From: Glebionis coronaria
Lineage: Eukaryota > Streptophyta > Magnoliopsida > Asterales > Asteraceae
Assembly (NCBI GenBank): GCA_025667525.1
Contig: CM046878.1
Location: 518,328,274-518,392,273 of the forward strand
Direction: 5' to 3'
Length of the DNA stretch: 64,000 nt
The notes beneath the pieces were generated by a model. That model was not told the DNA's origin and did not search any database. It saw only the letters and a program-made list of their open reading frames with translations. Positions 11,618-21,254 of this stretch are shown here, piece after piece (within the stretch, counting starts at the first letter, position 1; every line of letters starts with the position of its first letter). Made by a program: the position numbers and the translations under genes.

Positions 11618-13518
11618 TTGAGTTGCATGCTCACTCGCGGGCGTGCACAAATACCGATTGGTGTACAACCCCTTCCTCCGAAAAGGAAGAAAAAGAGAAA
11701 GAGTAGGAACACCACCGTCCATCAAGCCGATCCCGAGAATCGTGCTTTGATTCATCCACAACAAGAAGCCATGGCCGGAGTTGATACTCGATCTTTGATG
11801 GAGCAATTTAAATCCAATGTGCAAGGATATGCCGATGCTATCAAGATACCCGATATTCCCGCAAACACATTTGAGCTAAAAAAATCCATGATTAACTTGG
11901 TTTCAAACTCACCTTTTTATGGGAACAAGAATGATAATCCACATGATCACCTTAAGAAGTTTCTTGCTCTTTGCAACACCATTAAGTATAATGGAGTTCC
12001 CCATGATGCCATTAAGTTGATATTGGTGCAATTTTCATTAGAGGGTTCGGCTAAGCATTGGTTAGATACACAACCACCCGAGAGCATTACCACATGGGAT
12101 GGTTTCACTAAGAAGTTTTTGAACAAATTCTTTCCCCCATCTAAGACCACGACTTTGAGGAACTTAATTATAGGCTTTCAACAAAAACCTAGTCAAACAT
12201 TTAGTGATGCTTGGGAGGAGTATAGCGAGTTATTGAGGAGATGCCCTAACCATGGATTGGATGAAGTTCACCAAATCAATACTTTCTACAATGGCCTTAA
12301 ACCTCATCACCAAGACTCACTCAATGCTTCCACGGGAGGAAATATTCTTCTTAAATCCATTCAAGAGGCTTGGGATATTATTGAGACCAAAGCAACGGTA
12401 CAAACAAACACTCAATTTGAAGAACGGGTTCATGTTATCCAAAACAATTCTCAACACCTTGTGATAACCAATTTCTCAAGAGTCACCAAGAGATACTTCA
12501 AAAGATAGATAGGGATCATGAGATGAGTCTTAAGGCAAATCAAGAATTGATCCAAGCTATTAAGAGCCTTTCATTGAACAATTCCACAAATGATGTGCAT
12601 GCTATTACCCTTTCATGTGAGACTTGTGGAGGTCCCTATTCCTATCAACAATGTGATAAGGTGCAAGGTTATCAAGGGGAGTGTTATGCTTATCAAGAGG
12701 AACATCGTGAACATTTCAAGCCAAACATCAATCCAAACAACCTTTCTTACAAGTCTCAAAATTACCTTACTCCACCAGGATTCCCACCCCAACCACCCAC
12801 CCAATTTCAACAAAATTCCCCTCAATTGTTACAAAGGAATCAAGGTCCAAGACCACAATACCAAGGGAATAACTACAAGGCACCTAACAATTTTCAAAAT
12901 CAAGGAAATAACTTTTATCCACCACATCAAGGATTTAATTAACCACTCCCACCCTTCCCAAATCAAGGATATTCTCAAATCCCCAATCAAGGTTATCCTT
13001 AACTTCAAAATCAAGGATATGGGCTACAAGAGACTCATGAGTATGTTGAGAGGAGAATTCGTGAAACTGAGAAAAGAATGAATGACCAAATGAAACGTAT
13101 ATCGGAGGAACAAACTAATAGGCTTTTGATGGCATTCAATCAAAGACAACAAGGGGCTTTACCATCCAACACACAAACAAACCCAAGGGCAAATTTCAAT
13201 GCTATTACAACAAGAAGTGGAAAATCAACAAAGGATCCTTCACCTCCTACACCTCCTATTGTTAAACCCACTTTTGTTCCTACATGTGACAAGCCTTCTA
13301 CATCTACTTCACCACCTCTAAATGCTCCTATTCAATCAAACACACCTTCTCAATCTATTCCTACTTCTCTTTTATCTTCCACAACGCCCAATCAAGAAGC
13401 TAACAAAGACAAATCTTACACTAGAACACCTACACCTAAACCAAATCTTCCTTACCCTTCAAGATTGAAAAAGGACAAGTTAAAGAACAAGGATGATATC
13501 CAAGTCCAAATTTCTTAA
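11618..13518 (+). pseudogene. Athila-type gag, frameshifted and interrupted
   Basis: The first frame (11618-12508) carries the capsid-like retrotransposon gag domain, with SLEGSAKHWLDTQPPESITT and ITTWDGFTKKFLNKFFPP segments at about residues 125-165. A frame change near 12500 moves the reading to the frame of 12523-12942, which has CETCGGPYSYQQC, the Cys-rich motif of Athila Gags, and then NQG-type short repeats. Stops at 12940 and 13000 break the repeats. The same protein resumes at 13078-13518 with the ITTRSGK segment and a Pro/Thr-rich linker ending in NLPYPSRLKK. The protein would form virus-like particles; it cannot be made intact here. Confidence 0.85.
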
Positions 13519-13520
13519 GG

Positions 13521-13777
13521 ATGTTCAAGCAACTCAACATAAACATCTCCTTTGCGGAAGCTCTTGCTTACACGCCAAAATTTGCTAAGATGTTCAAGGA
13601 TTTACTCTCCAACAAGGAAAAATTGGTTGATTTGCCCAACACATCCCTTAATGAAAATTGTTCCGCCGTCCTACTTAAAACCTTACCAACAAAACTTGGA
13701 GATCCAAGGCGCTTCTTGATACCTTGTAACTTTACCGGGGTGGAAAATTGCATGGCTTTGGAGGATCTAGGGGAAAG
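13521..13777 (+). pseudogene. Athila-type pre-protease segment, cut by insertion
   Basis: The frame reads NINISFAEAL, then KMFKDLLSNKEKL and NENCSAVLL, the conserved run-up to the aspartic protease in Athila polyproteins, and ends at EDLGES. The last codons are GAT CTA GGG GAA AG, where the family has the DLGAS-type active-site motif; glutamate replaces alanine. The minus-strand element entered at this point and duplicated GAAAG. The protease continues at 24395 after the insertion. Confidence 0.8.
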
Positions 13778-14395
13778 TGATGTAAGTGGATGTGTATATG
13801 TGAATTATTTGGATACGTTATAGGGTAAATTAGAAAATTACCTTTAGGAAAAAGTAATAGTCCAATATTACCAAAGACGGATCCAATTAAACACGTGGGT
13901 GAACCAAGTTCGTTGTACACGAAGATCTTATGAATTTGAGACGTTTTGTTTTGATTTGGACAATCGATTTGAATTGGTTTTCGGTTTTTAAGCTACAATT
14001 AAAATCTACAAATTTTAAGCTATTTAAAACTATCCTAAAGTGCATGAATCGTAAACCCGCCTAATTAAAATTCTATAATTAATTAATTAAAATTCTACTT
14101 TTTTAAACTAATTTGCTTTATTAATTACTCAAAAACCAATTCTATTTAAAATCTATTTTAAATCTACTTTTATAAAAATTAAAATTAAACTAATTAATCT
14201 ATTTAAATAAAAACAAATTTTTATTATATTTTTTTTTTATATATTTATTTATTTTTCTATTAACTGAAACTAACTTTTTAAAGAAAAAACTTTAATTAAA
14301 AATAAAATGAATTTAAACGTGACTAAGTTAATTAAAGTTAAACAAAGACTGCCAGCTAAATTTACCCTATATTAATGAAAGAGAAGGAAATTAAA

Positions 14396-14483
14396 TCGAA
14401 AAGGGCAATAGCCCAGATGGTTATCACGTTGGGTGTGTGACCAGGAGGTCACGGGTTCAAGTCCCGTGAGGGACATAATTTTT
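14396..14483 (+). repeat. tRNA-derived SINE-like insertion in an LTR, copy 1
   Basis: A 73-base tRNA-like core at 14403-14475 has an A box (TAGCCCAGATGG), a perfect B box (GGTTCAAGTCC) and a TpsiC arm with a 6-bp stem. The stretch GGTTATCACGTT resembles tRNA-Val. The acceptor ends do not pair, so it is not a working tRNA. The unit is flanked by the 10-base repeat GGAAATTAAA at 14386-14395 and 14484-14493, as expected for a retroposed insertion. It may be a minimal SINE or a retroposed tRNA. Confidence 0.6.
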
Positions 14484-15895
14484 GGAAATTAAAACTTTTT
14501 GACAGAACAGATGAATTAGTCTCAGGAGAGACCTTGTATAAGCTTATTATGGTTAAGCTGTTAAGGCTACAGCTTATTGAGCTTAATCAGTTAATAGAAC
14601 TGATTAGCAGATTACTGGGATAACAGAACTTGCAAACTTGAAAACCAACCGAATATCAATAAACAGCAGAACTACGATTCAACAAACAGAAAGATCAAAC
14701 AATCCTAACAGGCGAAATCTACTCAGAAAGCTAACAAATCCAAACTCACATTATCAGAAAGACCAAATTACAATAACAAGTAAAACTCAGATTAAAAAAA
14801 ACTCAGATCACACAGCCTTACCTTAACAACTTTTACAGCAATAGTTTAACAGAACAAAACCTTAAACAAAATGAATTTAACTCAATCTCTATATCCTGAA
14901 CATTTAAATCAGTAACAGAGAACACCACATATATCTAGCCACGAATTAAAAAAAAACCAGATTAATAGTTGAAACAATATAACCCAATATCAGTTCAATA
15001 CCACAAATCATCTAGCATACGCTTCCATAGAAATCAAACGCATTTTAAGCAGCAATTTAACTACAAAAAGTTAACAGCTACTCAGTTCTAACTAAGTTCC
15101 TCAGCTCTTTAATCGAGGTAGCAATTCGATTAGCCCTCCGCTCAGTCTCATCAGAATCATCGTCCTAGTAAACTAGCTCAGGCCAGCAGTCACAAACAAA
15201 TGCAATCCAATGGCAAAAAAAAAACTAAATCATACTCCTAAAATCACTCTTTTGTTATTTTACACTTAAGTAATCAAACATAAACTAGCAACATTTCTGT
15301 AAGCCAACTCAGATTAGTGAACTTCAAACAAACTCAATACTAAAATCTTAACAAATCATCATAATTAAAACAGATTATCACAAATCCATCACACAAATGC
15401 ATCAAAGTATTCTACCAGCAATTAAAGGATAATAAGAGAGTGAGCACCTTTTGACGAAACCTTTGAGATGTAGGATAGCGCTGAGCTACCTATGATCCGA
15501 ACCGCAACCACCAGTCACCATTCCACCATAACCGAAACATTATAAACATCATCACAACAGTACATTCAATCACCACAGTTATATCCGAACCAGATTATTT
15601 ATACTTTCCAGTGGGGAAAGTTTTATTCCCAATCTTTACTAATTATCTAATTCAAGCTATTAATTAGCTTAATTAAACAACTTCAATTATTATGACTAAA
15701 ATAAGATTAAGAGTAATCGAAGTAAAATAGTAATTAAAAAATGAAGACGAGATTGAAACAAACACACTTTTATTAATAATCGAAGATTGTTACAATACTT
15801 TTTTAAAAAGAAACTACAATTAATCTAATCTAATTTTACCATAATAACATTAAAAAGTAAAAAATGGGATAAAAATTACACAAGAAATTTGGGGG

Positions 15896-15903
15896 TATTT
15901 ATA
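15896..15903 (-). promoter_or_regulatory. TATA box of the non-autonomous element's LTR (left copy)
   Basis: On the minus strand TATAAATA lies between a run of six G and a run of five C, so the TATA box sits in the loop of a possible G/C hairpin. The same arrangement is at 23370-23377. Transcription would run leftwards on the plus-strand map. Confidence 0.6.
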
Positions 15904-16920
15904 GCCCCCCAAGGGCTTTGCTGAGAGGATATCCGGATCTCATTTGGAATATTCCATCTTCATAATAGCCCTTGGATCTTCTTATTCTCCTTCTCTCTCT
16001 TTTCTGTTATGATCCAAGGATGGATATGAGCGCACCTTCACTCGGATTGCCAGCCTGGCGTTTCTGTGCTTCTTTGTGCTTGTTGTAGGCTGAAGTGTCT
16101 CTTTTTCATTGGAGGAATAGGAGTGATGCGTTGTCATAGCCAGTAGTAAGATGCCACGTCCCAATCTCTGCCACTCATGCCTTCCGATAACATTGGGGAA
16201 TTAATTAGGAGCGCGTGTGTTAACACACGCTTGAAACATGAAACCCCCAATTTAATTTTACTTTTGGGTAATATGCATGGTGATTAGGGTTAAATAACAG
16301 TGACTGGTTATTTTGGTGGTGAAGGAGGTAGAAGATGCAACATAGAAAATAACGACATTATTTAATATGTGAAAAGGTATAAAAGCGAATGAGTGGTTGT
16401 GAGGCAAACGTGTTTTCTATTTGTGGTGTGTGAAGGAAAAAGTTTATTGTGTGATATGTAACGTGTAGTTTACACGTATTTACTGAAAACTTACCCTAAA
16501 GCCCATTTCCTTGATGCAACGTTTTTATTCACTTTGGGCTTGGGCTTTTTCATCCAGATTAACTTAGCAAATTGAACCATTCCAAAAACATGTATTGTCC
16601 CACGATGTTGGGCCTTATTTTGTCCTTAACCCAATAGTAAATAAACCATTTCCAATATTGGGCTTTCAGGCCCAATAAGAAGATATGGGTCCCACTTGGC
16701 CATAAACTTGATAATTGATAAAATCCGATAAAGTCGAGCTCGATTTTTGGCTTCTTCGATCTTTTCCTCAATCTCGTGTCGGTTTTCGTCGGTTTTCACG
16801 AACTTGGTACCTACACACATGGAAACAAGAAATATACAAACAAAAGGCATATTTGATACATTATGAGCATAATTTCATTGTTTTAAGCTATAAATGATAT
16901 GAGTAAAAACACTCATATCA

Positions 16921-18850
16921 AATTCCCCCATGCTAAGCAATTGTCGTGTCCTCACGCAATGATAAAATTAAACTATAACTACACCATTATTCAACTTATT
17001 TTAAAAAGAAATAAAATAACTTTAAAGATCATAAAAACTCAAATAGATTCATCGTCCCCGACTTTTCACTTTTCCATGCCAAGTGCAAAAACAAGATCAT
17101 TGTTATTATTAGTTGGTAGACTAACACGAATTCATGTGGGCCAATTATTCACTTAGACTCCCTTATTCCTAAGTGTATCTCTTATATTTTATTGTTGTCT
17201 AGAATGATCACGAGGATGCATTGTTGACTTATTTCGATAATTTATTAGGCCGAAAATAAAGTGAACGATTTAATCAATAGTTAGCTAAAGGACAAAATCT
17301 TTTAAAACTGCTTCTCGGGACTTCATAAAGTTCATATCTTGGCATAACTTGTTTCGCGATTTGAGACCTTTCTCGGATCGATATTTGGCAGTGACTTAAT
17401 ACTTCCAACCTTGAGAGACGTTCACGAAATAATGGTCTTCTCTTCATAATATTTCTTCACTTGAAGTTTTGAGAGATTCATACTTGGACCACGACTTCTT
17501 CATTTTTCTCCAATCTTTACTTGGGATTTTGATTTACAACGATTCGCCTCCTTTTTGGACTTGGCTTCATTTATCCTCATACCTTATTTTGGTCTTTTTG
17601 GATAGACTTCTCCATGACTTTTTGGGAGTATTTTGCTTTTCGTCGTGTGTCTCGATCCTTCATATTGATTTTTGATTAATGAACCTTCACATCACTTGAG
17701 ATCTTTAGCAATAAAACATAGCCCTCATGTCTTGTTAGGACCTTTTTGGACTCGCCAATCTTCGCATCCCGCTTCAATAAGTTATGCCTTGATATGAACT
17801 CTAATCCGTACCGAGCAACTTTTAAACGATCTTGGGCTAGAAGCTAAGTAACTTTTCAAATCGTTCAACATTATTTATTGCAAATAATTTATTAACAAGC
17901 GATGGGAGAATAGGTTCATAATTAACTCACATAAATTCCCGAAAGAATACCACACTTATAATTGGCTCTATCATCTCTTGTTCTCCATATTGTAAAATTC
18001 CAAGAATGAAATCAATGGATACTTAGCCTATCAAATCAAAGTTTTGGGTTTTCAAGTCATCTATAGGATCTTGCAACTTCTTATACTTTTCCAAGTTTTA
18101 GAATTTGCGTTTTAAAATTCCCTTGATAAACGACTTTCTAGGATCAATTATAGGAGCTTGCGAAAAGTTCTTGTCCTTAACTCATATGAATTAAGACCTT
18201 CGCGTTTTAAAGCTCCCTATATAATAGCCTAGCAAAACTTAATTCAAATACGTTAAGGAAAAGCTAAGGTTAAAAACCGAGTCGAGTCAAAAAATATTCT
18301 TATTAAAAGCCTACATTCGTGTCAAAAACACTTATTTTCTTATTAAAACTTAAAAATAACACGAAAAATTTAAAATTTTATTGAAAAATGATAAAAAAAA
18401 CACGTTTGGACACGACAAAAGCAATTGCAAGCGATTATATCGATTGACTCCCCCATGCTAAAACGAAACATTGTCCTCAATGTTTCTTAGCTCAAGAGTA
18501 ACACCCCCTTGCTAAGACACGAAGAGTCTAATGCAAATTCCTAGCATGGAAAGAGTACGCAAATCTATAAGCCGTTTATTAATTATGCCTCAAGATAAAA
18601 CGTTAGTCGATAAAAATCAAGGGATAGAAAGTGTGCCCCTTTTTGGCATTCAAAGAAAGGAAGATCAAGTGGACTGGCAAAAACCGAACACGAGAATCTT
18701 CAAATATAAGGGTCATACCTAAGATCACAACACAACAAAACACGAACACGAGCTTGAAAGATCAAGCCTTATTAGTTGTTAGAAAATAGAAAGAAGATAG
18801 AAAAACTCGTTTTTGTTCACCGAGTCATGAGCTCGACTCGATCCCCGCAT
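16921..18850 (-). other. 3' untranslated internal region with polypurine motifs
   Basis: The 1.9 kb between the ORF stop and the 3' LTR has no convincing frame. Next to the LTR, minus-strand GCATGGGGGAATT (16921-16933) is the polypurine tract. Similar motifs recur at 18448-18460 and 18502-18516. At 18466-18485 an inverted repeat (AACATT...AATGTT around GAGGAC) precedes one of them, a block also present in the Athila-like element at 28325-28344. Confidence 0.6.
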
Positions 18851-21082
18851 TTATTGGTCCTTAGGGAAATCGGTGAAAACCGGCATAATAGGATAAAATC
18901 CATCATGAAGCGCGATGCCGGGGTCAAAGATTTCATCCTCGTTGTCGGATGACAAACGAAAGGATAAAACTCCAACACAAATCTCTAATAAGAGATGGTA
19001 GTCACAACGATTGGAATGAATATAGCACGCTCCCCGAGATAAACTCGCACCAAAATGATAGAAAAATCTTTCAATTATTGCATCGGTGAAAGGCCGAGAT
19101 TTCCCTAAATCAACGATTCCGGGGTCGAATACCTCGTCCTCGGTGGAGAAAGGAAAGGATAACACGGTGTCGTCCCCCCATGCTAAGCCAAGATCATATG
19201 AAGCACATAGTAATGGTGGGATAAAAATCTCATCCATAGTGGAATGAACATTCTTTACTTTAACGACCATTTCACCCTTAGAATTGTGATCAATAGGGTC
19301 ATGGTACTCAATATGAGACACATGAAAAACCCGCACATTAAGGTCAAAGTGGGTGGGAGGAGGACTTGGAACGAAATCATCATCAAGTAAATTCTCTAAA
19401 AAGAGAGCGTCCCCCTCCAGGTCAATATCATCAACACCCGGTGAATCATGAGAAGCAAGAAAAGTGTCAATCTCCTCCATAAGCGGATCACTATCCTCAA
19501 CGGGAATAGGAGATGGAGAGAAAGACTTTCTAATAGGCTTAGAATTCAAAGCCTCGATCCTAGAAATGAGAAGATAGACGTTGGATAACTTCTCACGAAG
19601 AACCACGTCTTCCACATCTAAATGAGTAAGTTCATCGGAGAACTTCTCAGGGATCGGAATAGTCAAATCAACCTCATTTCCCGGTGGAAATGGGTCTAAA
19701 GGAGCAAGTTCAAAAGTGAACCTCTCATAAAACGGATCAATATAATCCTCATTTCCCGATGGAAATGGGTGAAGAAGAGTAGGTTCATCGGCGAACCCCT
19801 CAAAATCCGAGTCGTGAATGTCATCTTTATAAGAAAGTTCATCGGAGAACTCCTCATTAGAAAATTCACTAGAAGTAGAATCATCCTCAAAATCTTCATT
19901 GCCATCACAATTTTCATCATTAGAATTGGAAATATCAAAGTGAATGGAAGAAGTAGAGTCATCACAATGTGGCAAATCACACATCTCATTGGAAATACCG
20001 TCAAACTCTCGTGGGTTTTGGACAAGAATGGTGCTAATTTGTTCGTCCCCCTTGCTTAGAGAATTTTCGGGTTCCACGATGGAAGAATCATGAATAGGAG
20101 TGGTGATGTCATGAGAGATTTCCTCATCATCTAGGATGGGAGAATCCTCGGCCTCCAAGATACGAATAGGAAACACGATAGCACTAGACGGAGGATGAAG
20201 AGCAATAAGATCTCGCAAAGAAATAGAACTATCCTCGTCATCATCCAAAAGAAGAGAACGCTCGAGTTCACGATTAGCAAGAGATTTTGCTTCCGCTTGA
20301 GCTCGTTCTTTCTCACGAATTTCAATGCTTAAACCATTATAATCTTGCGAAAGTTGTCGAATCCTAAGTTCACAATCTCTTCTAAATCCCTCATCAATCA
20401 TTTCTCCATGAAATCGACGACTTCCTAATTCATTAGTTATATCATTAATCTCTTGATTAATTTGTCTCTTTTCAAGCAACAAATCTTCAATACTTTTTTC
20501 AATAATTTCAACATTTCTTTGATTCATCGTTTCAAATCGTTCAATATCGAAAGAATATTGTGGAGATTGGTCAAAACCGGAAGGAATCGAATTATAGCAA
20601 GGATTAGGCTCATAAAAATTTTGATCTCTCGGTTGACAACAAAAACTCTCGTGAGGTCCTCCACAATACTCACAACAAAGATATTGTTGTGATAAACTCG
20701 GTAAATCTTGTGGATAACAATTATCATTAAAGTTTTGATTGTAGCTCGCTTCTTGCTCGTAATTAAGCGAGAATCGATGCGAACAATTAATTCCTAAATG
20801 AGAATTATTTCCACAAAACTCACTCGAGGGTGTCTCGTATGTAGGGTGTGGAGGTGGATTGAAATCGAGAGAATTATTCGAAAAATTCGGATTTCCAAAT
20901 GAAGTAATCTCATTACAATAAGAACAAAATCCAACACGTATATCGTGACGTAAGTCATTTCCACAACGCTCACACGTGCACCGCCTACATGGTAAAAAAC
21001 CATATAACGGTTCTCCACACCCAACACAATCGACGAAGGAAGAATTAAAATTTAGAGGGTGAGGAGAAAAAGAATTAAACAT
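18851..21082 (-). CDS. Cys-rich, acidic retroelement protein of unknown function (743 aa)
   Basis: This is the only intact long frame in the non-autonomous element; its ATG is 149 bases past the primer-binding site. Residues 15-60 carry CxxC pairs (CVGC, CRRC, CERC, CSYC) that could form zinc ribbons, and a further CEYCGG...CC cluster lies near residue 135. Residues about 185-275 are charged and likely coiled coil. The middle is acidic and has loose repeats built on F-x-x-E-L and PFPxGNE. The C-terminal third repeats the EDE-V/I-FDPGI motif. It lacks capsid, protease, reverse transcriptase and integrase motifs. I recall similar hypothetical proteins from composite genomes. A packaging or Gag-like role is only a guess. 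Confidence 0.75.
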   Translation of the reverse strand: MFNSFSPHPLNFNSSFVDCVGCGEPLYGFLPCRRCTCERCGNDLRHDIRVGFCSYCNEITSFGNPNFSNNSLDFNPPPHPTYETPSSEFCGNNSHLGINCSHRFSLNYEQEASYNQNFNDNCYPQDLPSLSQQYLCCEYCGGPHESFCCQPRDQNFYEPNPCYNSIPSGFDQSPQYSFDIERFETMNQRNVEIIEKSIEDLLLEKRQINQEINDITNELGSRRFHGEMIDEGFRRDCELRIRQLSQDYNGLSIEIREKERAQAEAKSLANRELERSLLLDDDEDSSISLRDLIALHPPSSAIVFPIRILEAEDSPILDDEEISHDITTPIHDSSIVEPENSLSKGDEQISTILVQNPREFDGISNEMCDLPHCDDSTSSIHFDISNSNDENCDGNEDFEDDSTSSEFSNEEFSDELSYKDDIHDSDFEGFADEPTLLHPFPSGNEDYIDPFYERFTFELAPLDPFPPGNEVDLTIPIPEKFSDELTHLDVEDVVLREKLSNVYLLISRIEALNSKPIRKSFSPSPIPVEDSDPLMEEIDTFLASHDSPGVDDIDLEGDALFLENLLDDDFVPSPPPTHFDLNVRVFHVSHIEYHDPIDHNSKGEMVVKVKNVHSTMDEIFIPPLLCASYDLGLAWGDDTVLSFPFSTEDEVFDPGIVDLGKSRPFTDAIIERFFYHFGASLSRGACYIHSNRCDYHLLLEICVGVLSFRLSSDNEDEIFDPGIALHDGFYPIMPVFTDFPKDQ

Positions 21083-21230
21083 GATAGAGGATTAAGAAGA
21101 TTGTTTTTGGTATTTTTCATAAAATCGATACATACTATATAATAAGAAAATAACAAAACTTTCCGAGGACGGAAAGGGTCTTCAAATCAACAATCAACAA
21201 ATCTCCACAAAGACGAATCGTACACAAGAT

Positions 21231-21247
21231 CCCCGGCAGCGGCGCCA
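21231..21247 (-). other. Primer-binding site of the non-autonomous element
   Basis: The minus strand reads TGGCGCCGCTGCCGGGG, seven bases after the LTR. Its first 15 bases are identical to the primer-binding site of the enclosing Athila-like element at 10852. Confidence 0.88.
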
Positions 21248-21254
21248 AAATTTT

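Larger units (their letters stand above)
13778..16920 (-). repeat. 3' LTR (element sense) of the non-autonomous element
   Basis: On the minus strand it begins TGATATGAGT and ends TTACATCA. It carries, in element order, a terminal hairpin, an 18-bp perfect palindrome at 16213-16230, a TATA box at 15896-15903 inside a G/C-tract inverted repeat, and a tRNA-like insertion at 14396-14483. There is no supportable coding frame; the 60- to 74-residue frames present are identical in both LTRs and look non-coding. Confidence 0.93.

Noticed and set aside
14403..14475. Functional tRNA gene
   Set aside because: A and B boxes and the TpsiC arm are good, but the 5' and 3' acceptor sequences do not pair and the anticodon stem is poor. 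The unit is flanked by a target-like repeat.
15982..16164. 60- to 74-residue frames repeated in both LTRs of the non-autonomous element (also 16559-16850 and equivalents)
   Set aside because: Identity reflects LTR duplication; no conserved domain, and they lie in U3.
19696..20692. Frames of 60-109 residues overlapping the 743-residue ORF
   Set aside because: They are composition shadows (runs of Ile, Leu, Met, Arg) of the acidic ORF in other frames.
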